A stretch of 64,000 bases of DNA from Geodermatophilus amargosae (GTDB taxonomy: Bacteria > Actinomycetota > Actinomycetes > Mycobacteriales > Geodermatophilaceae): the NCBI RefSeq assembly GCF_900116515.1, contig NZ_FPBA01000008.1:124001-188000 (forward strand), in the 5' to 3' direction. Shown here piece by piece: positions 1-11,428 of the stretch. Below the pieces are notes generated by a model. That model worked only from the letters and a program-made list of their open reading frames with translations, ran no database searches and was not told the origin of the DNA. The position numbers were made by a program, and so were the translations under genes. How positions within the stretch are numbered: position 1 is the stretch's first letter; every line of letters starts with the position of its first letter.

Positions 1-590
1 GCCGAGGACCGCGCGGCCGGCAGGTCGACCTCGGCCCGGACCGAGGTCAGGACGGCGTCCATCCGGCGCACGAGCGTGCGCGCCACCAGGGCGCGCAGCG
101 CGGCGTCGCGCGCCCGCCCCAGCGGGGTCCGCGCCGGCAGCAGCCCCGTCCCGAACGGCGGTAGGTCCTCCGACGGCATCGACAGCGGGACCAGCGACAC
201 CGACGCCCACGGGGTCCCCCGCCGCTCGGCGACCAGGCTGCAGCCGATCGCCAGCTGGTCGCTGACCAGCAGGTCCACCGGCCCGGCGGCCTCGATGTCG
301 CGGGCCTGCCCGGCGCCGGTGCGCAGGAACACGTGCTCCAGGTTGGTCGCCACCGCCCGCATGCCCCGGCCGTCCCCCACCTGCGGGAAGGTGGCGCGCA
401 GGTCGGCGTCGTCGAAGTCGGGAGCCCGTTCCCAGGGCTGCCACGACGCACCGACGGCGGTGAACCGGTCGGCGTACCGGCGGCCGGTGTAGGCCACCAC
501 CTCGTGGCCGCGGCCGGTCAGCTCGCGGGCCAGCGCGGCCATGGGGGCGGCGTGGCCGGCGAAGGGCATGGCCGCGACCAGGACGCGCAT
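1..590 (-). CDS. UGT/MGT-type glycosyltransferase, N-terminal part (runs off window)
   Basis: The visible N-terminal ~196 residues begin MRVLVAAMPFAGHAAPMAAL, a start typical of the GT-B glycosyltransferases of the macrolide/UDP-glucuronosyl type. These transfer a sugar from a nucleotide donor to a small acceptor. The early glycine/histidine loop (FAGHAAP) and the later segment PVDLLVSDQLAIGCSLVAERRG match the acceptor-binding lobe. The C-terminal nucleotide-sugar lobe lies outside the window, so donor and acceptor cannot be inferred. The ATG at 588-590 starts the protein directly at the first beta strand. Fairly sure of the fold, not of the substrate. Confidence 0.8.
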   Translation of the reverse strand, partial: MRVLVAAMPFAGHAAPMAALARELTGRGHEVVAYTGRRYADRFTAVGASWQPWERAPDFDDADLRATFPQVGDGRGMRAVATNLEHVFLRTGAGQARDIEAAGPVDLLVSDQLAIGCSLVAERRGTPWASVSLVPLSMPSEDLPPFGTGLLPARTPLGRARDAALRALVARTLVRRMDAVLTSVRAEVDLPAARSS

Positions 591-666
591 GGCAGACCTC
601 CGTCCGTGCGAGCCGCAGTCTGCCGCCCCGGACGGACCGGTCGCCAGGCCCGGCGAGGACGGGCCG

Positions 667-1142
667 ATGAGCACCGGCCCGGGGCCCCGCGCCGCGACGA
701 GGCCGCGGCGATGTGGCGGGAGTACGCCGCCACGCTCCCGCCGGGCAGGCCCGCGACATCGAGGCCGCCGGCTCGCCGACGAGCTGATCGCCCTCGTGCT
801 CGCCGGCACCGAGCGGGCCACCGCCGGCCTGGTCGCCGACTGCGCGGGAGGCCGAGCCGCTCCCCCGCATCGGCGGGCACTGGATCGCCTGCGACGGCGA
901 CGGCCGCCCCCGCGCGGTCCTGCGCTCCACCGAGCTGCGGGTGGGCCGCCTCGACAGCGTCGACGGCGCCCTCGCCTGGGACGAGGGCGAGGGCGACCGC
1001 ACCCGGGCGGACTGGCTCGCCGGCCACCTGCGCTACTCCACCCGCACGCTGGCCGCCCGCGGGGAGCGGTGGGACGACGACCTCGAGGTGGTCTTCGAGC
1101 GCTTCCGGGTCGTCCGGCCACGGGAGGTGGCCGACTGGGCTA
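667..1142 (+). pseudogene. ASCH-domain protein, frame-broken remnant
   Basis: Fragments of one ASCH-domain protein lie in order but in different frames. An N-terminal piece has MWREYAATLPPG (ATG at 711). A short piece has QARDIEA (about 745-770). A third has LADELIALVLAGTERATAGL (from 772). A C-terminal piece has REAEPLPRIGGHWIACDGDG through FERFRVVRPREVADW (845 to about 1139). At least three frame changes separate them, and the last frame has no stop before it enters the opposite-strand aspS gene. The C-terminal two thirds are still well conserved, so decay looks recent. ASCH domains bind RNA or modified nucleosides; the intact gene's role is unknown. Some of the indels could be sequencing errors, but three in 150 bases is unlikely. 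Confidence 0.65.
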
Positions 1143-2915
1143 GGCCGTCGGGTCGGTCGGCCCCGGGGCGCCGGGCGGGCCAGGCAGCGCCGGCTCCTCG
1201 GCGACGACGTCGATGCCGGCCTCCTTGCGCTGCGCGTCGCTGATCGGCGTCGGTGCGCCGGTCAGCGGGTCGTAGCCGGCACCGGTCTTCGGGAAGGCGA
1301 TGACCTCGCGGATCGAGTCGACGCCGGCCAGCAGCGCGGTCAGCCGGTCCCAGCCCAGCGCCGCGCCGGCGTGCGGCGGCGGGCCGTAGGCGAAGGCCTC
1401 GAGGAAGAACCCGAACCGCTCGCGGGCCTCCTCGCGCGACATCCCGAGGGTCTCGAACACCCGCTCCTGCAGGTCCGGGTCGGCGATCCGGACCGAGCCG
1501 CTGGCCAGCTCGTTGCCGTTGACGACCAGGTCGTAGGCGTCGGAGAGCGCGTTGGCCTTGTCGTCGGCGAACCCCTCCCGCCACTCCGGTGTGGGCGAGG
1601 TGAACGGGTGGTGCATGAAGGTCCAGTCGCCGTCCTCGGTCTCCTCGAACATCGGGAAGTCGACGACGAACAGGAACGACCAGCTGCCCGGCTCGATGAG
1701 CTCCAGCCGCTTGGCGATCTCGTTGCGGGCGGCACCGAGCAGCTCCTGCGAGGAGCGGCGCGGGCCGGCGGCGAAGAAGACGCAGTCCCCCGGCGCGGCG
1801 CCGACGGCCTCCACCAGCCCGGCGCGCTCGGCGTCGGAGACGTTCTTGGCCACCGGGCCGCCGAGCGTGCCGTCCTCGGCGATCGTCACGTAGGCCAGGC
1901 CGCGGTATCCCCGGGAGCGGGCCCAGTCCTGCCAGGCGTCGAACGCCCGCCGCGGCTGCGACCCGCCGCCGGGCATGACCACCGCGCCCACGTAGGGCGC
2001 CTGGAACACCCGGAACGGGGTGTCGGCGAAGAAGGAGGTCAGCTCGGTGAGCTCGATGCCGAATCGCAGGTCGGGCTTGTCCGACCCGAACCGGTCCATG
2101 GCCTCGCGGTAGGTCATCCGCGGGACCTCGCCCACCTCGTGCGCGGCCAGCTCCGCCCACAGCGCACGGACGACGTCCTCGACCACGGCCAGCACGTCGT
2201 CGCGCCCGACGAAGCTCATCTCGAAGTCCAGCTGGGTGAACTCCGGCTGCCGGTCGGCGCGGAAGTCCTCGTCCCGGAAGCAGCGGGCGATCTGGTAGTA
2301 GCGCTCCAGCCCGCCGATCATCAGCAGCTGCTTGAACAGCTGCGGGGACTGCGGCAGCGCGTACCACTTGCCCGGCTGCAGCCGCACCGGCACCACGAAG
2401 TCACGCGCGCCCTCGGGGGTCGAGCGGGTGAGGTCGGGCGTCTCCACCTCGGTGAAGCCGTTCCGGGCCATCACGCCGCGGGCGATCCGGTTGACCTCGC
2501 TGCGCAGCCGCAGGATCCGGGCCGGGCCCTGCCGCCGCAGGTCGAGGTAGCGGTACTTGTAGCGGACGTCGTCGGAGGCGGCCTGGTCGGTCTCGATCGG
2601 GAACGGCAGCGGCGCCGACGACGACAGCACCCGCAGCTCGGCGGCGGCCACCTCGATCGCGCCGGTGGGCAGCTCCGGGTTCTCGTTGCCGGCCGGGCGC
2701 TGCCGCACCTCGCCGGTGACCAGCACGCAGAACTCGTTGCGGAGGGCGTGCGCCTCCTCCTCGCGGACGACGACCTGGACGTAGCCCGAGGCGTCGCGCA
2801 GGTCGACGAAGACGACGCCGCCGTGGTCGCGCCGGCGGGCCACCCAGCCGGCGAGGGTGACGGTCGAGCCGGCGTCGGAGGCGCGCAGCGTCCCGGCGTC
2901 GTGGGTGCGGAGCAC
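1140..2915 (-). CDS. aspS: Aspartate--tRNA ligase
   Basis: At 591 residues it has the usual length of bacterial AspRS. An N-terminal OB-fold anticodon domain ([11 protein letters not shown], residues 23-33) is followed by the class II core with motif 2 ([19 protein letters not shown]) and motif 3 (GAALGWDRL), with the GAD insertion domain between. Histidine 31 in RDHGG is the residue linked, in work on the Pseudomonas enzyme, to the non-discriminating form that also charges tRNA-Asn. Whether this enzyme does so depends on whether the genome has an AsnRS, which is not visible here. It ends two bases from the stop of the decayed ASCH gene on the other strand. Confidence 0.97.
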   Translation of the reverse strand: MLRTHDAGTLRASDAGSTVTLAGWVARRRDHGGVVFVDLRDASGYVQVVVREEEAHALRNEFCVLVTGEVRQRPAGNENPELPTGAIEVAAAELRVLSSSAPLPFPIETDQAASDDVRYKYRYLDLRRQGPARILRLRSEVNRIARGVMARNGFTEVETPDLTRSTPEGARDFVVPVRLQPGKWYALPQSPQLFKQLLMIGGLERYYQIARCFRDEDFRADRQPEFTQLDFEMSFVGRDDVLAVVEDVVRALWAELAAHEVGEVPRMTYREAMDRFGSDKPDLRFGIELTELTSFFADTPFRVFQAPYVGAVVMPGGGSQPRRAFDAWQDWARSRGYRGLAYVTIAEDGTLGGPVAKNVSDAERAGLVEAVGAAPGDCVFFAAGPRRSSQELLGAARNEIAKRLELIEPGSWSFLFVVDFPMFEETEDGDWTFMHHPFTSPTPEWREGFADDKANALSDAYDLVVNGNELASGSVRIADPDLQERVFETLGMSREEARERFGFFLEAFAYGPPPHAGAALGWDRLTALLAGVDSIREVIAFPKTGAGYDPLTGAPTPISDAQRKEAGIDVVAEEPALPGPPGAPGPTDPTA

Positions 2916-2961
2916 AGGGGTCTCTCTCTCGGGATGGGGCCTGCGGGGGTGGGCGGTCAGC

Positions 2962-3942
2962 TCACCAGCGGTCGTGCACGTGCTGCCGGATGCGCTCGTC
3001 GTAGAGCCGCTCGAGGTCGGCGAGCTCGGCGTCGGTCAGCGGCGGCAGGTCGGCCGCCGCGGCGTTGGACCGCGCCTGCTCCACCGACCGCGCGCCGGGG
3101 ATGACGCAGGTGACGCCGGGCTGCTCCACCACCCAGCGCAGCGCGACCTGGGCCGGCACCCGGTCGCCGCAGATCGCGGTGAACTCGCGGGCCGCCGCGA
3201 CGCCGACGTCGTAGGGCACGCCGGCGAAGGTCTCGCCGACGTCGAAGGCCTCGCCGTTGCGGTTGAAGTTCCGGTGGTCGTCGGCGCGGAACGTCGTCGA
3301 CTCGGTGTACCGCCCGGACAGCAGGCCGCTCGCCAGGGGCACCCGCGCCAGGATCCCGACGCCGCGTGCGGCCGCGGCGGGCAGCAGCTCCTCCAGCGGC
3401 TTGCGCCGGAAGACGTTGAGGATGACCTGGACGGTCTGCACGCCCGGGTGCTCCAGCGCGGTCAGGCCCTCGGCGACGGTCTCCACCGAGACGCCGTAGG
3501 CCGCGATCGCGCCGTCGGCGACGAAGGAGTCCAGCGCGTCGTACACCCGCTGGTCGGAGTAGACGGCGGTCGGCGGGCAGTGCAGCTGCACCAGGTCGAG
3601 GGTCTCGACGCCGAGGTTGCGCCGCGACCGGTCGATCCACGCCCGCAGGTTCTCGGCCCTGTACTGCCCGGCCTCGAACGGGTCGGCGCGCCGGCCGGCC
3701 TTGGTGGCCACGAACGGCCGGTCCGGCCGGGCGGCCAGCGCCTTGCGGATGCGCTCCTCGCTGCGCCCGTCGCCGTAGACGTCGGCGGTGTCGAGCAGCG
3801 TCACGCCGGCGTCGAGGGCGGCGTCGAGCACGTCGCCGGCGGTCTGCTCGCCGACGTCGCCCCAGTCACCGCCCAGCTGCCAGGTGCCCAGGCCGACGAC
3901 GCTCACGTCCGCGCCGGTCCGTCCGAGGGGTCGGGTCTCCAT
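2962..3942 (-). CDS. Aldo/keto reductase
   Basis: A 326-residue NADPH-dependent oxidoreductase of the TIM-barrel aldo/keto reductase family. The catalytic tetrad is visible: D51 and Y56 in [13 protein letters not shown]81 in VATKAG and H121 in VQLHCPP. The C-terminal cofactor-binding part has [15 protein letters not shown]. Its ATG overlaps the hisS stop by one base (TGATG), so it is probably co-translated with hisS; aspS follows 46 bases downstream. The natural substrate cannot be told from sequence. The closest family style is the oxidoreductase YajO/Tas-like group with the LDLVQLH segment. Confidence 0.92.
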   Translation of the reverse strand: METRPLGRTGADVSVVGLGTWQLGGDWGDVGEQTAGDVLDAALDAGVTLLDTADVYGDGRSEERIRKALAARPDRPFVATKAGRRADPFEAGQYRAENLRAWIDRSRRNLGVETLDLVQLHCPPTAVYSDQRVYDALDSFVADGAIAAYGVSVETVAEGLTALEHPGVQTVQVILNVFRRKPLEELLPAAAARGVGILARVPLASGLLSGRYTESTTFRADDHRNFNRNGEAFDVGETFAGVPYDVGVAAAREFTAICGDRVPAQVALRWVVEQPGVTCVIPGARSVEQARSNAAAADLPPLTDAELADLERLYDERIRQHVHDRW

Positions 3943-5204
3943 CAGATGCTCACCGCAGCCTTCAGCGCCTCGAACAGGTCACCCACGGGGACGGCGCGTT
4001 GCTCCCCCGTGCGCAGGTCCTTCAGCTGGCCGACGCCGTCGACCAGGTCCCGCTCGCCGACGACGACGGCGTGCGTCGCCCCCGACCGGTCGGCGGCCTT
4101 CATGGCGCCCTTGAGGCCGCGGTCGCCGTAGACGGTGTCCGCGGACACGCCGGCCGACCGCAGCTGCCCGACCAGCCGGACCGCCAGCCGCTTGGCCTCG
4201 GCCCCCAGCGGGACGACGAACGCCCGCACCCCGGCGGCCGCCGCGACGTCGAGCCCCTCGGCCTGCACCGCCAGCAGCGTCCGGTCGACGCCGACGGCGT
4301 AGCCGATGCCCGACACGTCCGGCCCGCCCAGCGCCGCCGACAGCCCGTCGTAGCGCCCGCCGCCGCCGATCGCCGACTGCGCGCCGAGGCCGTGGTGCAC
4401 GAACTCGAACGTCGTCTTCGTGTAGTAGTCCAGGCCGCGCACCAGCCTGGGCGCCTCGGTCCAGGTCACGCCGAGGTCGGTGAGGTGCTGGCGGACGGCG
4501 TCGTAGTGCGCCCTGGTGGAGTCCGACAGGTGGTCGACCATCAGCGGCGCGTCGTCGAGCTGGGCCTGCACCTCGGGCCGCTTGTCGTCGAGGACCCGCA
4601 GCGGGTTGATCGCCGCCCGGCGCCGGGTCTCCTCGTCCAGGTCGATCTTCTCGAGGTGGGCGACCAGCAGCTCGCGGTACTGCGGCCGGCAGGTGGCGTC
4701 GCCGAGCGAGGTCAGCAGCAGCTCGAAGTCGCTGAGCCCGAGGTCGCGGAAGCCCTGCACGCCCAGCGCCACGACCTCGGCGTCCAGCGCGGGGTCGTCG
4801 ACCCCGAGCGCCTCCATGTCGACCTGCGTGAAGTGCCGGTACCGGCCGGCCTGCGGGCGCTCGTAGCGGAACGCCGAGCCGACCGTCCACAGCTTGACCG
4901 GCAGCGCCCCGGAGAACAGGCGGTGCTCGATGAAGGCCCGCATGAGCCCGGCGGTGAGCTCCGGGCGCAGGGTGAGCGAGCGGCCGCCGCGGTCGTCGAA
5001 GGTGTACATCTCCTTGGTCACGACGTCGGTGGACTCCCCGACGCCGCGGGAGAAGACCGCGGTCTCCTCGAAGACCGGCGTCTCGACGTAGCCGTAGCCG
5101 GCCCGCCGCAGCGGCGCGGTCAGGGTGTCGCGGACGGCGAGGAAGCGGGCCGAGTCCGGGGGCAGGACGTCGAACGTCCCCTTTGGTGCGCTCAGGCCGG
5201 TCAC
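3942..5204 (-). CDS. hisS: Histidine--tRNA ligase
   Basis: A class II synthetase of 420 residues, the normal bacterial length. Motif 2 is [18 protein letters not shown] (residues 112-129). The histidine-specific motifs follow: [15 protein letters not shown] (about 255-269) and [13 protein letters not shown]-terminal anticodon-binding domain comes after. The start chosen is the GTG at 5204, which overlaps the stop of the upstream metallo-hydrolase gene (GTGA) and puts [14 protein letters not shown] at the N-terminus, as in relatives. The open frame continues upstream, but that part is antisense-like and not family sequence. Confidence 0.97.
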   Translation of the reverse strand: MTGLSAPKGTFDVLPPDSARFLAVRDTLTAPLRRAGYGYVETPVFEETAVFSRGVGESTDVVTKEMYTFDDRGGRSLTLRPELTAGLMRAFIEHRLFSGALPVKLWTVGSAFRYERPQAGRYRHFTQVDMEALGVDDPALDAEVVALGVQGFRDLGLSDFELLLTSLGDATCRPQYRELLVAHLEKIDLDEETRRRAAINPLRVLDDKRPEVQAQLDDAPLMVDHLSDSTRAHYDAVRQHLTDLGVTWTEAPRLVRGLDYYTKTTFEFVHHGLGAQSAIGGGGRYDGLSAALGGPDVSGIGYAVGVDRTLLAVQAEGLDVAAAAGVRAFVVPLGAEAKRLAVRLVGQLRSAGVSADTVYGDRGLKGAMKAADRSGATHAVVVGERDLVDGVGQLKDLRTGEQRAVPVGDLFEALKAAVSI

Positions 5205-5899
5205 AGGCCGCGGCCCTTCGGGGCCGCTGCCCCGGCCTCGGCCAGGTAGGGGTTGGTCGCCCGCTCGCGGCCGATCGTCGTCGCCGGGCCGTGGCCGGGC
5301 AGCACGACGGTGGCGTCGTCGAGGGGCAGGACGACGTCGCGCAGCGAGGTGAGCATCGCCTCCCACGAGCCGCCGGGCAGGTCCACCCGGCCGACCGACC
5401 CGGCGAAGAGCACGTCGCCGGCGAGCAGTCCGGGCGCACCGTCGAACTCGCTGCCGAGGTCGAGGGAGAACACCACCGAGCCCTGCGTGTGCCCGGGCGC
5501 GTGGCGGACGGTCAGCTCCACGCCGGCCAGCGGGAGCACCGCGCCGTCGTCGAGCCGGCGGACCTCCGAGGGGTCGGGCAGGCGCACGCCGGTGATCAGC
5601 GGCGCGAGCGCCGGGCCGTGCCAGCGGGCGGGGTCGGAGAGCATCCCGTTGTCGCTCGGGTGCAGGTAGGCCGGGATGTCGTAGCCCTCGCAGACGGGCA
5701 GCACGGAGAAGGTGTGGTCGAGGTGGCCGTGGGTGAGCACGACGGCGACCGGCTTGAGGCCGTCCTCGGCGAGCATCCGGGCCAGCGGCTCCACCGCGTC
5801 CATGCCCGGGTCGACGACGACGCACTCCTGGCCACGCCCGGGAGCGACGGCGTAGCAGTTGGTGCCGAAGGCGCCGGCCGGGAACGAGCGGATGAGCAC
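5201..5899 (-). CDS. Metallo-beta-lactamase-fold hydrolase, glyoxalase II-like
   Basis: A 232-residue protein of the MBL fold. The dinuclear zinc motif THGHLDH is at residues 56-62; further ligands are suggested by HAPGHTQGS (about 135) and [21 protein letters not shown] near the C-terminus supplies the last histidine. Family members hydrolyse thioesters such as S-lactoylglutathione, or other small acyl thiols in actinobacteria, which use mycothiol. It is first in a coupled unit with hisS and the aldo/keto reductase, and the same MBL-hisS pair is known in mycobacteria. It is divergent from the cyclophilin genes, with a 167-base shared promoter region. Confidence 0.9.
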   Translation of the reverse strand: MLIRSFPAGAFGTNCYAVAPGRGQECVVVDPGMDAVEPLARMLAEDGLKPVAVVLTHGHLDHTFSVLPVCEGYDIPAYLHPSDNGMLSDPARWHGPALAPLITGVRLPDPSEVRRLDDGAVLPLAGVELTVRHAPGHTQGSVVFSLDLGSEFDGAPGLLAGDVLFAGSVGRVDLPGGSWEAMLTSLRDVVLPLDDATVVLPGHGPATTIGRERATNPYLAEAGAAAPKGRGL

Positions 5900-6066
5900 C
5901 CGTGCAGGTTACGCGGGTGATCAGGGGCCCTCCGGTCCGGCAACCGGGCGTCCACAGGAGCGCCACCTACACTCGCGCATCGACCAGCGGGCTGACCGCG
6001 GGACGCGGCCGGAGCCGCGACCCGGCCCCGCGGAACACGTCGTCCGTCCGAGGAGTGCCCGACCCC

Positions 6067-6924
6067 GTGCCGACCAACAAGCAGCAGCGTCTCGCCGCCC
6101 AGCGCCGCCTGCAGCGACAGCTCGAGAAGCGCGCCGAGATGGCCCGCAAGCGCCGCCGCAACCTGCTCGTCGTCGTGACCGTCGTCGCCGTCGTCCTCGT
6201 CGCCGGGGCGGTGGCCCTCGTGGCCGGGCTCAACGGGGGCGACGACGACGCCCAGGCCGCCGCCAGCAGCAGCTCGGCCGCCGCCACCGAGGACACCGAG
6301 GCCACCGCGGCTCCCGCGGTCACCAACGCCGACGGCACGGTCACCTGCACCTACGCCCCCGACACGTCCGGCAACCCGAGCCTGACCGACGTCGGCACAC
6401 CGCCCGACCCGGCCTCGACGCCGGCCAGCGGCACCGTGGGGCTGCTGATGTCGACCGACCAGGGCGACATCCCGCTGACCCTGGACCGTGCCGGGGCGCC
6501 GTGCGCGGCGGCCAGCTTCGCCTACCTGGCCTCGGTGCAGTTCTTCGACGGCAGCATCTGCCACCGCGAGGTCAACCAGCCCACCTTCGGCGTGCTGCAG
6601 TGCGGCGACCCGACCGGCTCGGGCTCCGGCGGCCCCTCGTACACGTTCGCCGAGGAGGTCACGCCGGAGACGACCTACCCGCGCGGGACGATCGCCATGG
6701 CCAACAGCGGCCAGCCCGGCTCCACCGGCAGCCAGTTCTTCCTGTGCTTCGTCGACACCCAGCTCCCGCCGGACTACACCGCCGTCGGCACCGTCGACGA
6801 GGCCGGCCTGGCCGTGCTCGACACCATCGCGGCGGCCGGCAACGACGGCTCCTTCGAGCCCAGCCCCGGCGGCGGCGCGCCCAACCTCCCGGTGACCATC
6901 ACCTCGATGACCGTCGTCGCATGA
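6067..6924 (+). CDS. Membrane-anchored cyclophilin-type peptidyl-prolyl isomerase
   Basis: A 285-residue protein with a basic N-terminus (KQQRLAAQRRLQRQLEKR), one transmembrane helix at about 33-54, an Ala/Ser/Thr/Glu-rich linker and a cyclophilin domain (about 118-283). The domain shows FDGSICHREV with the catalytic arginine, GTIAMANSG and GSQFFL. The topology places the isomerase outside the membrane, where it would help fold exported proteins. The GTG at 6067 (PTNKQQR start) was chosen over the in-frame GTG at 6055 because family members start this way and AGGAG precedes it. It overlaps the next gene by ATGA. Confidence 0.9.
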   Translation: MPTNKQQRLAAQRRLQRQLEKRAEMARKRRRNLLVVVTVVAVVLVAGAVALVAGLNGGDDDAQAAASSSSAAATEDTEATAAPAVTNADGTVTCTYAPDTSGNPSLTDVGTPPDPASTPASGTVGLLMSTDQGDIPLTLDRAGAPCAAASFAYLASVQFFDGSICHREVNQPTFGVLQCGDPTGSGSGGPSYTFAEEVTPETTYPRGTIAMANSGQPGSTGSQFFLCFVDTQLPPDYTAVGTVDEAGLAVLDTIAAAGNDGSFEPSPGGGAPNLPVTITSMTVVA

Positions 6925-7655
6925 GGCCGGCGCGGGCGGGCGCCGGCCGCGTCCTCGGGACGGCTGCCGGCGCCCTGCTGGCGCTCACCGCCTGCACCGG
7001 CACCGTGAGCGGGTCGGCGTCGCCGGTCCCCGGCGGCACCGAGGCCGCTCCGGAGGACACCGACGGCGGCAGCGCGACGGTGTCCTGCGAGTGGGTCGCC
7101 GCCCGCTCGGGCAACCCCTACGCCGTGGAGGTCTCCCCGCCCGACGACGAGGTGCCCGCCGAGGGCACCGCGGCGCTGCGGATGACCACCGGCCTGGGCG
7201 AGCTGGTGCTCACCCTCGACCGGGCCGGCGCCCCGTGCGCGTCGGCGAGCCTGGTCCACCTGGCCGGGCTCGGCTACTTCGACGGCTCGCCCTGCCACCG
7301 CGAGGTCGACACCGCGGGCCTGCAGGTGCTGCAGTGCGGCGACCCCACCGGCACCGGCGCCGGCGGGCCCACCTACGCCTTCCCCACCGAGGTCGACGGC
7401 ACCGAGACCTACCCCCGCGGCACGATCGCGATGGCCAACAGCGGGCAGGGCCTCGACGGCAGCCAGTTCTTCCTCGTGTGGGGCGACAGCGAGCTGCCGC
7501 CGGACTACACCGTCGTCGGGACCGTCGACGACGCCGGCCTGGCGGTGCTCGACGTCGTCGCCGCCAACGGCAACGACGGCTCGCTGGACCCCTCCCCCGG
7601 CGGCGGCGCCCCCACGGTCCCGGTGACCGTGACCGCGATGACCCCGCTGCAGTGA
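6921..7655 (+). CDS. Lipoprotein cyclophilin-type peptidyl-prolyl isomerase
   Basis: A 244-residue paralogue of the preceding gene, with the same domain order and almost the same motifs (LQCGDPTGTG, YPRGTIAMANSG, GSQFFLVWGD, ELPPDYTVVGTVDDAG). Here the membrane helix is replaced by a lipoprotein signal peptide ending in ALTAC, with the lipidated cysteine at residue 25. The pair therefore looks like a local duplication whose copies use two different ways of anchoring to the membrane. The ATG overlaps the upstream stop by four bases (ATGA), and the stop overlaps the GTG of the methyltransferase gene, so three genes are translationally linked. Confidence 0.88.
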   Translation: MRPARAGAGRVLGTAAGALLALTACTGTVSGSASPVPGGTEAAPEDTDGGSATVSCEWVAARSGNPYAVEVSPPDDEVPAEGTAALRMTTGLGELVLTLDRAGAPCASASLVHLAGLGYFDGSPCHREVDTAGLQVLQCGDPTGTGAGGPTYAFPTEVDGTETYPRGTIAMANSGQGLDGSQFFLVWGDSELPPDYTVVGTVDDAGLAVLDVVAANGNDGSLDPSPGGGAPTVPVTVTAMTPLQ

Positions 7656-8279
7656 CCGACCCCTACCGGGGCTTCCCGCCCGGCTTCTTCGCCCGCGACG
7701 ACGAGGGGCCCGACACGCTGTTCTACGGCCCGCCGCGGCTGGTCACCCACATCGACGACGCCGCGATCGCCGCGGTCGGCGACCTCTACGCCGAGCTCGG
7801 CATCGACGGGTCCTCGCCGGTCCCCCGCCGGGTGCTCGACCTCATGTCGTCGTGGATCTCGCACTTCCGCACGCCGCCGGCCGAGCTGGTGGTGCTCGGC
7901 ATGAACGCCGCGGAGCTCGCTGCCAACACCGCGGCCACCGAACGGATCGTGCGCGACCTGAACACCGACCCCACGCTGCCGCTGCCCGACGGCGACGTCG
8001 ACGCCGCGGTGTGCTGCGTGTCGATCGACTACCTGACCCGGCCCATCGAGGTGCTCGCCGAGGCCGGGCGCGTGCTCCGGCCGGGCGGACCGCTGGCGAT
8101 CACGTTCTCCAACCGGTGCTTCCCGACCAAGGCCGTGCACGGCTGGCTGGCCACCACCGACGAGCAGCACGGCGCACTCGTGGCCGAGCTCGTGCGGCGC
8201 ACCGGGCTGTTCGGCGAGCCGGAGGTCTCACTGCGCACCCGCCCCGGCCGCGGCGACCCGCTCTACGCGGTGGTGGCGC

Positions 8280-8290
<11 letters not shown>
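7652..8290 (+). CDS. SAM-dependent methyltransferase-like protein
   Basis: A 212-residue class I methyltransferase-like protein. The usual glycine-rich motif I is reduced to [12 protein letters not shown]. The later features are clear: [35 protein letters not shown] and [22 protein letters not shown]. Several actinobacterial and plant-type proteins with this pattern are annotated as methyltransferase domain 11; the substrate is unknown. The GTG start overlaps the cyclophilin stop. The gene ends 11 bases inside the convergent rel gene, so the two 3' ends share coding sequence on opposite strands. Confidence 0.75.
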
Positions 8291-10739
<2,449 letters not shown>

Positions 10740-10831
10740 GGCGACTCCTGCGTGGGCGGCGGAGGACGGACCCTGACCATGTTAGCCGCGCCGGGTCGGC
10801 GCGAGCCCACGCCGGGCGGGAGAGCTCCCCC

Positions 10832-11428
10832 TCAGGTGGTCCAGAGGGTGTGCACGGCGTGCGGGGCGACCCGCTGGCGCCCGCCGAGGGCAGCCAGCTC
10901 GATCACCACCGACACGGCCGTCACCACCCCGCCGAGCTGCTCGACCAGGGCCACCGCGGCCGCCAGCGTCCCGCCGGTGGCGAGGACGTCGTCGACCAGG
11001 AGCACCCGCTGACCGGGGCGCAGCGAGTCGGTGTGCATCTCGATGGTGGCGGTGCCGTACTCCAGCGCGTAGTCCGCCGCGATCCGCGCGCGCGGCAGCT
11101 TGCCGGCCTTGCGGACCGGGACGACGCCCACGCCGGTGTGCAGCGCGACCGCGGCGGCCAGCAGGAAGCCGCGGGCCTCCACGCCGACGACGACGTCGAA
11201 GCCGGGGTCGCCGGACGGGCCGTCGTCGGTGTGCGCGACCGCCGCCGCCCGCGGGTCGACGAAGGACGGCGCGGCCAGCCCCTCCACCATCCGGCGGAAG
11301 GCCGGGCCGTCGGCGAACACCGGCGTCAGGTCGCGGAAGACGACGCCGGGCTCCGGGAAGTCCGGGACGTCGACGGCCAGGCCGGCGATGACCTCGTCGA
11401 GGGGTGGCAGCGCCTCGGCCGTGCTCAC
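10832..11428 (-). CDS. apt: Adenine phosphoribosyltransferase
   Basis: A 198-residue type I phosphoribosyltransferase that salvages adenine to AMP using PRPP. VPDFPEPGVVFRDLTPVF at the N-terminus and the PRPP motif VLLVDDVLATGGT (about residues 145-157) identify the family. DPRAAAVAHTDDGPSGDPG is a loop insertion that makes it slightly longer than the E. coli enzyme. The GTG start overlaps the secF stop (GTGA). The neighbours secF and rel are its usual companions in actinobacteria. Confidence 0.95.
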   Translation of the reverse strand: MSTAEALPPLDEVIAGLAVDVPDFPEPGVVFRDLTPVFADGPAFRRMVEGLAAPSFVDPRAAAVAHTDDGPSGDPGFDVVVGVEARGFLLAAAVALHTGVGVVPVRKAGKLPRARIAADYALEYGTATIEMHTDSLRPGQRVLLVDDVLATGGTLAAAVALVEQLGGVVTAVSVVIELAALGGRQRVAPHAVHTLWTT

